Shown piece by piece: positions 10,326-22,771 of a stretch of DNA of 64,000 nucleotides. The position numbers and the translations under genes are program-made. How positions within the stretch are numbered: position 1 is the first letter of the stretch; every line of letters begins with the position of its first letter. Below the pieces are notes generated by a model. It was not told the DNA's origin. It was given only the letters and a program-made list of their open reading frames with translations, and did no database searches. The DNA is taken from assembly GCA_963971285.1 (NCBI GenBank), contig OZ020260.1, positions 14,852,798-14,916,797 of the forward strand, in the 5' to 3' direction. Source of the stretch: Astropecten irregularis (Eukaryota > Echinodermata > Asteroidea > Paxillosida > Astropectinidae).

Positions 10326-13202
10326 AGCAAATAATCGTAACCTTTGGTCTGACATGGTTAGGTCCCAGTCCCCAAAGTCAGACCCTTCCTCCATGGACTA
10401 AGGGTTATGATTATTGCAACTACCCTGGCTACTGCCCTGGTGGCCTGTCAAATATTCCTGGACCCTCAGAGGCTCAGAGTCAGACCCTGTTCCAAAAGAA
10501 TGACCCAGAATGACCTTACCAAGAATCAAAGTCAAGCTGTTGGGCGGCTGTTCATTACTGTACTAAGCATGTGCACAGTAGACACAGCAGGCATTTCTCA
10601 GATGCACTGTACACTCAAGACTCAACTAAATAGGCCCTACTAAATAACATTTCTTGCAAGTTTCACACTTCAGTACAAAAAAGGTCGCTATTTAGGCCTG
10701 TATGTAATTGTATTTACTTAAATAAGTTGAAGCATCAAATGGTTCCGATATAAACAAAGTTGCTGGATAAATGTATAAAGTGCAAATAATCACTCTTTAT
10801 GTAAATTTGTCATTTTACATTAAAAAAAAAATGCACTTTTACGCCGAGGCTACATTGAATAATGAAGGAACTGACACAAAATGGACTGTGAGGGCGCTCT
10901 TCCCAGGCCCCATGACCGATTGCTGGAAACAATACGAGCGTTGCACCACATGTTGAAATGTACGGCACAATGAAACACCATTCAGAATTTCAGATTCTGC
11001 CTCAAGTATTAGCATGCTTACACAGCCCCTCTGACAAAGCTTCGACAAAATTTTCAATAAAAAACCCGATGAATAGCATTTTAAGCCGCCAATATAAAGG
11101 CCCCTCTTGTAGTTGAATATACACATGAATACCTTTCTCATACAAGTTGCAAGGTTTTATTTCATTGGCAAAAGCCAGCTGACATGTGTAATTCAGCTTC
11201 CTTCAAAGTGGCCAGTGTTAAAACATAACACACCCCATCCCCTCTTCCATCTACTTGCTAAATTGCCTGGGTGCTGACAGGCCAATAAAGTATCCCATCC
11301 AATTCCGGCCCATCAACTCAGGTGAAAGCTACCCCAGGATACCTTCTGGCTAAACACTGGATCAGCTTGATAAAGAAAGCCGAACAGACGGACAGGGGAA
11401 ACAAGACTGAAGAAGAATAAAAAACTAGAGGTTTGTATAACAAGAAAAGAAGAAAGAAAAACACGGGAGAGATCTTCTCTCTTCTCATCTCCAACCGGTA
11501 AGGATGTTGGACAAACACCAAGATGTCCCCCGAGGGGTGATAAGAGGTTGTTCTGTAAACTGTAGGAGCAAGTGACATGACATGACATGTCACTTTGGCA
11601 AAATGATGTCTTAAGGAGACGAGAAAGTGAGATAGGGAGAGTGAGAGGTAGAAGAGGTTGGGGAAACCTGGTTGGATGGTCAGCCGGAAGTTAGCAAATT
11701 TAAGCAGAAACGGAACTGTACAACAAGGAAAACATGTGGAGAAAGGACTGTTAAGCACAGGAAGGCCTGGAATTTAATTCTTGAAGTGGTATGGATACTT
11801 TTAGTAAGAGAAACACAAACATTGTATCCTGCCCTGAAAATTGAAAAAAAAAATCTCTTGATATTGAAGGTATTCTCTAAGGATGGCCCACAAGCCAAAA
11901 AGTCAGTAACAATGGTGGACTGGCGGCAGACGGATACAACAACCCCTCCAGCTGCGCAGATAATTTGTCAAAAAAGAAAAGAAAGAAAAGAAAGACACAC
12001 AAAGCATCTTTTATACTCCTGTCCAAATATTGACATTAACCTCTGATCAAACTAGTTGAGCAAATCAAATTGCCAAAAACTTCACACACACATGAAATTC
12101 TTTTCACCAAATTGTTATATTCTATAGGTTTTGTCGCTTGGCAACCCCTCCCTCATCACAACAAAGAATTATAACAATGCAGAAAATACGAACAATTGAT
12201 AGACCTTGCTATCTAAAAAGAATGCAAGTCAGTTAACTGACAAAGTCAACATTTGATGGGAAAAATCATGACTGGTACGGCCAATGAACTCCCTGTTTAT
12301 TTGTCATTTCTGAGCAACAAGATTAGCTATTTCCTTTGAAAATATTGGATGCAGTTCAAGAACTGCAACAAATTGACAGCCACAGCTTTGTACAGAGAAC
12401 CTTGATGTACACAGTAGGATTACTCTTCATGAACTTCAAATCAGGGTTCTGAATCTTAAGTTTGAATTCAACAGTCAACTTTTGGACTGAATTCTACGGA
12501 GACGACTACAGTTTCAACACTGTATCGGGCAGGCATAAATGTTTGCATTGGACCAGCATTCAGAACGTGTACAAAAAATATGTAAAAGTTTAATGGGTGG
12601 AGAGTTGAACCAATCTGAGTACAAGAACTGGATAAATTTCACTAGTGAGTTACAGACAAGAGACTCCCATTGGTATGTGTACAAATGTGACACTACAATA
12701 ATTCATGATTAAGATATATGCAAACCATACTGTGCTGCCTGACTTACACATGTGCATTTATGTCCTTGGAAAAAGCAAACCTTGTCTCTATGTACTGACC
12801 AGCTAAAAAAGGCCGCCTCCACCCAGACAGGGTCAAGTTGGGTCAATATAGTTTAATGGACAGAGGTACTGGGCCGGTCATTATACTGGACAGCTGGGTA
12901 ACACATCATAACTCACAGCTGGACTGAGACTGAGAGAAGAATTAACGGGTGATTTATATTGTAACTTGGACCCAACCCCCATTGCTGTATGACCTATAAG
13001 TCACAGCACTGGGCATAGGGAAGGGATGGTTTAATCCAGTCTTGAGCTAATCATGCACAACACACCCACAAGGTTATTACCATCTATCTTAATTGGCCGG
13101 TCAATTACTTAACCAGGTTGACATCTATATAGTGATATAATGCAAGGTGCCATAGATCTACTATGCCTTATTATGAGTACATCTGTGTTCATTTATTAAC
13201 CT

Positions 13203-13247
13203 GCTAGGATCAAAATGTCAGGCCCTCCTTACTCTAACTCCCGGCAG
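13203..13247 (+). repeat. Fragment of an interspersed repeat shared with 46.44 kb
   Basis: GGATCAAAATGTCAGGCCCT followed by CCTTACTCTAACT closely matches the reverse complement of 46441-46475 (GGATCGAAACGTGTCAGGCC then CTCCTAACTTTATGC). Only about 40 bases align. This looks like the terminal part of a mobile element carrying the common CTGAT..GAAACG type 3' motif. Confidence 0.55.
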
Positions 13248-15009
13248 TTTATTTTCTTGCATTTATTCCATGTCTACAGGCCTATTATTATTGATTATTA
13301 TTATCAAATTTCTAATGATTGTTTTAGTTCAAGAATTATGATATATAGTAAAATATATGGGTCAGTTTATAACTTGGCTATAAATACCAATCTTTATGTG
13401 AAGGTTTTTCATCTGAAATGCTTTCATGGCTTTAAAAACTGACCCATCCCATCAAACTGAGCCATAAAGTTCAAGCTTTTTACAAGATAAATACCAAAGC
13501 AATTGCACAATTCAAATCTATGGGAATTTCCGGCGTTTCCACCGGAGGAAGATGTCCTTGTTCTTATCAGGAAAAAGAGATTTGGAAACAACACATCCAA
13601 AAGAATACCTTTAGATATAGATAAGGTTAACCTTTCAAATTCCCAACAGTCCATGTGGCCTTGCAGCTACCAATGGCTGTCCATCTTATCTCATCTTATC
13701 TCATGTTTGACTGGTTGCTCACTGAATTATAATCTACAGTTTAGGCTTATTTACACATTGGCTGATCATAAGCAGGAAGTGGACATAATAAATACCCAGA
13801 ATGACTAAGGATGACAATAACATTGAATTAAATGATTTTACATTAACAAATATAATCCACATTATGTCTGCTGTGACAGCATTTGCAATGTCAGAGCTCT
13901 TGTCATTTCACAACTGTGTCATGGATCACATAAAGCCAGGATGACAATGGGGCCGACCTTCTTAAAGTGTAACGTTAATCTCTTTGTCCATGAAAGGTTT
14001 GAAACATGCTTCATGTGCTTGCAGCCTTGCACCTAATACATAGTCATACTGACAATAGACGATTTCCATCATGTAAACATCCGGATTAAATGCCAAAACA
14101 TCAAAGATCTGAAAAGTGAAAACTTTTAACACTCCTTGTTACAGCTGTAGCCACAAGTGTATATTTTTGATCCCGTTTTAGTCAGAAGCAATGCCACGCC
14201 CTAATTAGTAATCAAACAAAGTAACCTTGTAAGAAACAAAATAAGGGTTTGGATCAAGTCTAAACAAATGAATTCAAATCAAACATGAGTGACAAAGCAG
14301 TCCATCATGATCAGAAAGTAAAACATCAATTTGGTATTATGTTAATTGTTATGATTTCAAATGAAAGAAGAAAACAATTCAAATACTTCAACATTTTTGC
14401 AGATTCATGCAATCCAAGGAGCAATATGTTAAGATCAGTCATAAACCAAAATAGCGCCCTCACAAGGTCATGCAATCAGAGGATAACTTGCATGCATGCA
14501 TACATTCATTAGACAGTGAATAATGATAAGGAAAAGAAAACCATCCTTCATTTTTCAGTTGTTCCCTAAAATTGGATCAATTCTGATATCACTCAGCAAA
14601 ATTCAGAAAGCCTGATTGAGCTATTTCACTTTGAATCCTTGTACAAATTAAAAATAAAATGGCTGTCATATGTGAACAGCTTTTGGCCACTTCCCGTACA
14701 GGAAATGTTGCGGTTAAAAGAAAAAGTGTGAACACGTGAAAATCCAGCAAATCCAAGGTGGACTGAGGTTGAAATGAGAAGCACAGTGCACACAACCCCC
14801 AGCTTAATTTACCACTTCCCTGGATGAAGATATTAAAGATGAAGTGTACAGAAATAATGTACAGCCAAAATATTGTAATTTGTATGATGGTATGGGCGAG
14901 TGTCGCATGTTGCTGAATATTTAGGCGTGGTTCTGTAAACTTGTTTGTTTGTTTAGAGACATTAGGTTTGCAAATGTGTGTTGATGCTCGATTTCTTTCT
15001 ATCTTGTCA

Positions 15010-15066
15010 GAAGAGGATACAGGCTTTGGCTGTGGCTTTTCACCACAGCCAAAGATCTGTCTTCTT
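15010..15066. repeat. Hairpin with 12-bp perfect stem
   Basis: CTTTGGCTGTGG (15024-15035) pairs with CCACAGCCAAAG (15043-15054) around a 7-base loop. A weaker outer stem pairs AGAAGAGGATACAG with the reverse complement of the GATCTGTCTTCT segment. It may be a degenerate foldback element; no product is inferred. Confidence 0.7.
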
Positions 15067-16748
15067 GTCGAAAACAAAGTTTCGGCTTTCAAACCAAGAA
15101 GCCAAAAAGCCTGTATTTTGATACCTGTTACTTACAAATAGATGAAAGATATAGAGTTCATAGCAGGGGCCCCAGCAGAAGCCAAGGATTGAAAAAAGGA
15201 CCTTTGTGAGTGAAGTGTAAAAGGTGTCATTCCACCTGTCAAATCAAAGAGTTTGCTGTATGGTCAAACCAGGCAACCTGTCACCAATGCTGTGCCCTTC
15301 ATAATTAATACATGTACATGGAGGAACGACCCCACAGTCACTGGCTAGATCAAGCATGCAGGCATGCAATGAACATTAGTACATGTTAGAAGCACAGACA
15401 TGTATGGGTGCACATACCAGCCTGACATAGAAGAGGCACGGACAAAGCTGGCAGGATACAGTGAGACAAACAGTCTAACAGGATGAAAAAACGGGAATGA
15501 AAACAGGTTGATAAAAAGCAGAAAAACTCCAATCGCCATAAAAAAAAAAAAACTATACACCCTTCCCCTAAAAGAACCGAATTGATGGCTGCCTAGGGTT
15601 TTTATAGCCACCATTGTTAATTCCGTCTCCTGTGAGAAACATAAAGCTGTCATTTGGGCTTCAAGCGCAGCTGTTTATTGATCAGACCTTGAACATTGCA
15701 TCTTTTGGAACAGGTATTGAAGCAACCTGCTCAGGTATTAGGGAAACACACATTGGGATGGGCCGGTATGGTATGGGGAGGAAATTGATGCATTTGGTGG
15801 GAAACGTTTCAAGTCGGTGTGATGAAGGTGATAGATGTTAGAAAATTCCTTTATGAAGTTTATTGGGTTGCTGCGCCTGTCTCATTAAAAATGCAGAACT
15901 GCGGAGTGAGTACTGGTCACTCAGGCCAACATCCATTGATTTTTCAGGGCTTGTTCTAAGCCAATGGTCATAAATGTTTGATGATATTCAAGGTTATCCC
16001 GGCAAAAATTGTACTTTCTTGACTGTGCAATACTTGCACAAGTACCAACAGCGTCTTCAATCAAAATTGGTTTTAATCTAAATAATACTAACAAAAAATT
16101 CCAGAATGCACTAATATTAAATCAAGAAACAATTCAGGGTACACAAATGACATTGAGCATTATGATTAACTTAGAGCAATTTGCGTGCAGAGATTATTTA
16201 TAGAAATATCACTACGGGGAATAATTATTTTTCAAAACAAATGCGGACATCCACCCCTCAAAAATTGTACAAGAAGAAATAAAAAGTCACTGAATGTTTG
16301 GGGAAATTTGAGTCCAGCCTTATAAGGGAGGGTGACAGTTATCTTGGACCTCCTACTGGCTGTCCAATCAGTGATCAATCTAGACTCGTTAGAGAGAATC
16401 ATATCTGTGCAACAGGCCTCATGGGGATTTGGGGCCTTATGAAATTGGACCGGAATGCTGCTGCTACAGTGTTTCTTGTCCTACAACCAGACTTTAGAAA
16501 TACTGACATATATCTGAATGCTAGGCAAGATTCAATGACCCCGAGCCTACATGAAGGAGTTGCCACTCAAGTAAGCAGTCATACTGTAGATGTCCTTGAA
16601 GTCTTGAACATCTATTTTAACTTTCTTGAACTCCTTGAAGGTTGGGAGGATTTGGATGATCTTTGAGGGGAGTAACTGGCTATAGACAGATAATACCACA
16701 CGTGTCAGTATCAATTAAACTGAAGCTTAGCAGCAAAGAAAGAAATTC

Positions 16749-16889
16749 TGGGGTCGGTTTCACCAAACTCATCGTAACTTACTTTCACTCGTAGAAAGTA
16801 TGATGCACTAGAGCCAGAGCCCCATGATGGGTTATCCTTTGTAACTCAAGTTATGATCGATAGTAGGGCTTCATGAAATCGACCCCTAG
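16749..16889. mobile_element. MITE, GGGGTCG-ATTTCA-ended family, copy 1
   Basis: A 141-bp element begins GGGGTCGGTTTCACCAAAC and ends GCTTCATGAAATCGACCCCT, imperfect terminal inverted repeats. Its right half (ATGGGTTATCC, then TTTGTAACTCAAGTTATGAT) matches the right half of the element at 57843-58071 over about 60 bases. No coding capacity; a non-autonomous DNA transposon is the likely identity. Confidence 0.8.
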
Positions 16890-17582
16890 ACCATCAAAGC
16901 AGAGACATTTGGTATATTTAGGTTTTACTTGGCCTTTTTAAAATTTCTTCAGCATTGGTGGAATAACCAGCCTAATTTGAAATGTGAAATTATGGGATGG
17001 AAGCTCCAAGATAACAGGATTTGGAATTGACAAACAACAGACTTTGGTACAGAATAATCTTGCATCAAATCTAGACACATGTCAAACATCACAGTGTCAA
17101 TAAACGGCTCTTATCATTGTCATTCTTCAGCCCACAGTGGTTGAACCATGGAGAGTTATTATACCAGCATTGGGGGCATAAAAGGACCTGGGTGGTCCAA
17201 GCTGTCATGTGACACAATAACAGGTAAATTAGTGTCTCGGGAGCTGGTTCTTGAACTTCAAGCCTCTGTCGGACTTCTCCAGTATGGTCCCCTGAGTGAG
17301 CTTCTAGCTGGTTGAATAGCAAATAGAATTGACCCAAGTCAGCCTTTCCTACTTTTTATATGTATGGCTCGTTACTGGATGCCCTCACTTACCAGTAATG
17401 TGTCAATCAATGACACTATGAAAGAATCACCAGCAGGACTCAATCTGAGATGGAAGCCAAATGGTGAATCCCATGTGACCATGCACAAAAAATTAACCAG
17501 GAGCCATTTTGTTTCCAAACTCTGAGAAATGCCATCTAATCATTTCCACACCCCCTTGATGGGTAGCAGAAGGAAGATTCTT

Positions 17583-17724
17583 CAGCTGTTCATTGTTTGG
17601 AGCCTAGTTTGACCTATGTCCGATCGGTCATCTTGGGAAGGGAATCTACCTCTTCCCAAGATGACCGATCAGACATGACCGATTGGACATAGGTCAAACT
17701 ATGCTCAAGCCAATTAAACAGCTG
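17583..17724. mobile_element. Foldback/MITE-like long inverted repeat
   Basis: The arms run from CAGCTGTT at 17583 inward through TAGTTTGACCTATGTCC and CGATCGGTCATCTTGGGAAG. They return through CTTCCCAAGATGACCGATC, GGACATAGGTCAAACTA and AACAGCTG at 17724. The right arm has a short insertion containing a second GACCGAT. The spacer is about 10 bases. The transcript would form a strong hairpin. Confidence 0.85.
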
Positions 17725-20700
17725 GTTCTGACCAATTAGAAAGGCTGGCCAAGAATGTTGTGGGAATGCTTCCTCTTGCTTGCAACTGCACACACATGCA
17801 GGCTCTTTTGTTTCCAAAATTAGTCACGGCAATACTAATCAATATTGAACGACCACAAACAACAATCAATCTTTATTTGTATGTAGGGCAAGACAGATTG
17901 GTTTTCAGCAGAGTACCAGTAGCAAATGTAATTCACATGGAAATTTGGTTGGTGCCTTTAAATTGTACTGTATAAAAACATGTCTGTGATATCGGTCACT
18001 GGTGTCAGTAAACCTTACATTGTTACATTGTATAGTGTTTTCTTCCCTGGTTCTCTTCATCCAGAAAGATACAGGGCAATAGTGCAGTTATCTCTCCCAG
18101 TGGCACCGCGCTGTCTCGTAACCCAAGATTCACTTAGACCGCCGCATCTGTATAACCTGGTTACGGCTTGTAATTACACACGTGTCTATGAAAGATGGCC
18201 TGGGACCGGCCAATACCACAGACACAGACTGGTGTCAGCGACACAGCGCAAAGACAAGCTGTAGTCAAAATAAATTGGAAGCCGTCTTTCTCAAGGACAA
18301 GATAATCTACCGCCTCTCACAGAGCTTGCCAAGATTTCTAACAGCCTTCCGACATCTGCAGTCAATCCTGCTAGTTGAATCATCAATGTATTTTAAAGAA
18401 AAGAAAAACGGAACTTGGAAGACTTGAATTTCAATCTGGAAACTCCCTGCAGTGCATGGAGTATAGGTTTCCCGATGAGATCCACCAGACTGGAGCCGAG
18501 TAAATTAGTACCCCGCCTCATTCAGTATTTAAGAATGCAATCTTGTTATCATTTGTTAAGAGAGATATACAACGGCAACACATCCATCTCCAAGTTTCTT
18601 TTAAAAAAAATGGAGAGGGAAATTTGTTTGAGATTCACGGGGCAAAAACAGATTGCGATAATAGAACTGAACCTTATGAAATGTGGAGCAAACTGCTGGA
18701 GATGGCTCACCCACTAGGATAATGACCTTATACTGTATTATTCTTTGGGTTATGATAGGAGGGCCAGATGTATGTCAAAGAGCTATGTAGTGTGTAGGAT
18801 CCTTGCTGGCATTGCTTTATTGCAGTTTTCAAACGCATATTTCTTCTTAATGTATGAATTGATCAATTACACAATTAAATGCTTAAAGGGTATTTAATAA
18901 ATGATTGTTAAAGGTCACAGAACAGCACTCACACCTTGTCTGATCCAACTTTACCAATCCCGTGCTGTACCTTTAAATAGTTGGATTGGACTAGTCAGGA
19001 AAATTTCTGTTTAATTTCTGAAAGATCAGAATTTATAAAGTTCAAACGGGGACCAATATTGCTGTGACACATTTTCCTCTGATAAATGCTATTACAAGAT
19101 CACTCCATTTGCTTTCAATTGTAATATTCCATACAAAAACACAAAATACTATTCATCGTTCTCTCCAAAACATGAACATCAAGTTCCTGTGTACACAATA
19201 CTGTACATGTGCATTTCCTATTACTATCTGTAATTGGTCATCAGATCATGGCCATGGACAGACATCTCAGGCCTGTTAGAAAATTCAACACAAAATGGTT
19301 TTTCCATTTGACAAATCCCTAAATTAGATAAGCTCGGTGACACAAAATCATGGATTTAGCGACGGACAAAAAAAGAAGAAGAGGATGGAAATAGCTGAAT
19401 TGGTCCGGTCAGCCTTGAAAGCATCAACATTCTTTTAACACCACGGCAGGAAAAATGGTAATACCGGTACTTCTGTTCGTTCTTTTCATGACAATGCTGG
19501 CTGGAAATGGATGTAACATACTTTGAGAAATAAGCAACAACTAACAGGACAGCTGCCCAATACAGACTTGAAGGGGATAAACAAGGTATGAAAGTTAACA
19601 CATTCTTGATCCAGGATTTACCGGGATCAACTTGGACAAGGTGCTAGTAAGTACATCATGCTAGTAATATCATATGGGATATAAATAAACACCGCTAGCG
19701 GGCGTGCCCCAGAAAATTAATGCTTTTTCTTTTCTGTCCTTTATATTTTTGTTGAACAGACACGCAACACACTCTCTAGCTGGATCATGATATAACCATA
19801 GAGTAAGGAAGTACTGTATGATATAACCAGGCTGATACATGTATATCACTATGACTCACCTAATGGAATCTGACTGGTTTATCTAGAGCAGCCTGTTGAC
19901 CAGGGGGGTGGGGTGGGGGCTTCCATTTTGATCTTGAGCCATAATCATTTTGGTGTACTTTTATTAATATAGGGTTTGGGTTCGGGGGTTTAGGGCGGGG
20001 CTAGTCTGAGGCACAATTTCTGAGGTTGTCGCAAGTCACATCGGTAAAAACTAAAAATTAATGTTTTATCTTCATTTAATATCTTTGATCATAACTACAC
20101 ATCACATTATTCTTCCTAATATGCTGATGAAACTTTGAAAGCTACACTGTACGCTGCTCTTCCCAAAAGGAAAATTACTGCAATTACATCACTATTATTA
20201 TTACAAAATGTTTATATTGCCCATTTCCAAAGAACACCAATTTACAGATATGAACAGAAAGCCTTGCAAAACAACTCCGCCAACTGACTGGTATAACTTA
20301 AGTATGTCCATTGGGCCGTGTCCGAAACGGGCTTCCAGAGCTACGGCTAGGTCTATTTTCTAGGTTTCTGCGTGTACTTCCAATGGAGCGAAGACCTAGC
20401 TCTAGCTCTAGACAACAGATTCGGATGCAGCCTTGAAGTTGAAGAGCCGATACCTCATGCATATTCCTTGTGACATCACTCTGATGCCATTGTCTGGTCT
20501 CTGGCATTGATTGATGTACACTGTACATGTATCTTCTCTTCATTAATCAGTGCTGAACACCCTCTGTACACACAGACTATACACTGAGTAATCAGTGTGT
20601 AACCACAATCATTCCAGCCAACCAGACATATCTAGAGAATGAATTCTAATTGACTGTGGGTTTTTCCAAGAATGGGCCACCCTAGGCTAGGGCAAAGTGG

Positions 20701-20887
20701 TTTGTCTGTACATTCTTGGAGGAATAATAGTACACGACCAAACAGCTGTAAGTAATAAAGCATAGAGCTACATGTAGGTTCCTAGCTCTATGGTTAAAGT
20801 CTAGTACACTGACTTCAATCCATTGTAAGTGTATGTCCAAACCGTTCAATCATAGAGGAACGAAATAATTTCCTCGGACTATTTTAG

Positions 20888-20968
20888 TGGGATTTGAACC
20901 AGCAACCTTGAAGATAACGATACCAAAGCTCTATCATCTGATCTATGGTCCTGCGTTGGTGGGCCTGT
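20888..20968 (-). mobile_element. tRNA-like SINE head
   Basis: On the minus strand there is an A-box-like TAGATCAGATGATAGAGC (20928-20945) and, about 35 bases later, a B-box-like GGTTCAAATCCC (20889-20900). These are the internal RNA polymerase III promoter boxes of a tRNA. The sequence does not fold into a clean tRNA by eye and is followed by non-tRNA sequence, so a tRNA-derived SINE is more likely than a functional tRNA. Confidence 0.55.
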
Positions 20969-22503
20969 GCTCAAAAATGTCAATCAACTGTTGGGTCCTC
21001 ATCAGCCATCATGAAACCACATACATGCCAGAGCCACCACATAACATGTACACATACCATGGACCATAATTATGTCCATGGACCAATTAAGATGCAAAAT
21101 ACGGTAATTAGTCTTTTCACAGCCAATCATAGACCCATAACATGTAATCGTTGATAGAATGTGTTCCTGGAACACAATCACAATCTCATGTGATAAGATT
21201 AAGGGCTTTGCTGGGTGAAACAGGTTTACCATTACCAGTACATTGTACCAGTCTTCCTATTGTTCCTCCTCCTTGTTAAACACAATTCTTCATCCTAAGC
21301 CAATAAACACTATTTATTTTCTTACTTCGCTACAGGATTACAGCGGCCCCTGTATTGGTTTAAGTTCCACAGTACCAACAACAAAACCCAATGGTCCTGA
21401 CTCTACCAAAATTAATCAACTTCATAGGCAGAGGGATGAATCACTTCAAGTGACATACAAACCCTCCAATTTTAATTCCTCCTGACCAGACCTCTCAAGA
21501 TCTGGGCAGTAGATTTCCAATTCTCTCCGGCGCAACTGTTGTATCTCAAATATTCTCCAGACCGCCAATTGAGCGGGATGACAAAGAGAGCTCTAATGAA
21601 ACAATCAGAGGCGGCTCTTTAATGAAGCAAAGGCCCCTTGCTTCCTGATTATTACTCGGCTGGCAAAATGTGTGAAAAAGACCAGCAGCTCTTGAGGGGT
21701 GTTGGAGGGAGGCGTGGCTATGAGCCTTCAGACTTCAGGGATTAACGTGCTTAATTAACTCCAGCGACTCTTGTAGTTTTCTTTCATAATTTGGTGGACG
21801 GGCAAGGTATAAAAACACACTGGTAGTGGTTGTTTCAGGAGTGTCAAGCTCAACAACATGAGATGAATGGATGGAGGGTTAACTACTAAGCTCAGGCTGT
21901 CTTCAGGACGGGACAGCTGGCTGGAGGCCAGAAAAGTACAAGCTTTTGTAAAAACCACAGCTACACAAATTAAAATGTCCACCAAGTGCTTCTGTAAAAA
22001 TGTCATGAATATGAAAATAAACAAACAGAAAAACGCAAATAAACAAGTGTGAGTCACAGACTTATCGTGGATTATTTTACCAAGGTTCGTAGCCTGATTA
22101 GTGAGTATGTCTGTGCATTGGCCTGTGTTATCATTGTCAGCAGAAGGCCTACATGTACAAGGTACACTTCAATTGGAATCCTTATTAACGCCGATGTGTT
22201 TTCCTATTTTGTGGTGGCGAGTGATTTCATTCTGATTTGATGCACAGCTGCAGACTGTGAATGAGCGTGTACTTCACAGATCAAATGTTTACTTGGACAC
22301 AAATCCTGTACATAATGACCCTTATGTACAGTGTCTCCTTACAGACATTAGAATATATTAATAATTAGTATTAGATTTCCCGTTGTGAGCATCTTTTATC
22401 TAGTAGAGTATTAGAACCAGGGCTTTCTTGTAAGTTCCCCGTTCAACGATCATCGATTACCCTTTCCATTCCTCATCCTTCCTGAGGTTTAAACAAAACA
22501 TAC

Positions 22504-22771
22504 CTCTGCAGGGCCCGCGCTGATGTCTTTCAAGTCGCTGCTGCCTGCAACGCTCGCACACCGCCTTCCTGTTCTTGCGGGGTGCTCTGTTGGCCTTGTC
22601 TCTCAACACCACCATGTCTACTGCCGTAGTGGTGGGGTTAGCAGCGGCGGGAACGGCGCTGGACCCCGGCACAATCTGCAACATGGGCGTCTTCTTGATC
22701 TTCTTCTCACCCTTCATGGGGAAAATGCTCTGGATGATTCTGGTCGTCGCTGGCTGGACGGCTGTTTCCAT
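22504..22771 (-). CDS. Candidate alternative ABL first coding exon (1a type)
   Basis: From ATG at 22771-22769 the frame is open for 89 codons, starts METAVQPATTRII, and ends CERCRQQRLERHQRGPCR at donor GCAGAG|GTATGT. It leaves one base (G) of a split codon, the same phase as exon 1b and exactly what exon 2 at 6931 needs (G|AT = Asp). The peptide is basic, with a Lys-rich segment (KGEKKIKK) and a Cys/Arg-rich end (CERC plus one more Cys). It has no N-terminal Gly for myristoylation. No vertebrate ABL 1a similarity is evident, and first exons of this family are known to differ. The frame is also open upstream of the ATG, so a longer N-terminus is possible. It could instead belong to another, unrecognised transcript. 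Confidence 0.6.

Larger units (their letters stand above)
6932..22503 (-). other. Large ABL intron between candidate exon 1a and exon 2 (15.6 kb)
   Basis: It holds the 21-bp minisatellites at 8.6 and 10.1 kb, a repeat fragment at 13.2 kb, a hairpin at 15.0 kb, a MITE at 16.75 kb, a foldback at 17.6 kb and a SINE head at 20.9 kb. The stretches between (6932-8570, 8760-10120, 10460-13200, 13250-15000, 15070-16740, 16890-17580, 17725-20880 and 20970-22500) are AT-rich. In these I see only short random ORFs with no recognisable domain and no convincing splice borders. Confidence 0.7.

Noticed and set aside
14589-15092. 167-codon minus-strand ORF
   Set aside because: No domain, composition like random AT-rich DNA, overlaps a hairpin at its start, no splice context.
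16298-16666. 122-codon plus-strand ORF
   Set aside because: No recognisable domain or splice signals; codon usage unlike the ABL exons.
18415-18717. 100-codon plus-strand ORF
   Set aside because: No domain or conservation signal visible; consistent with chance.
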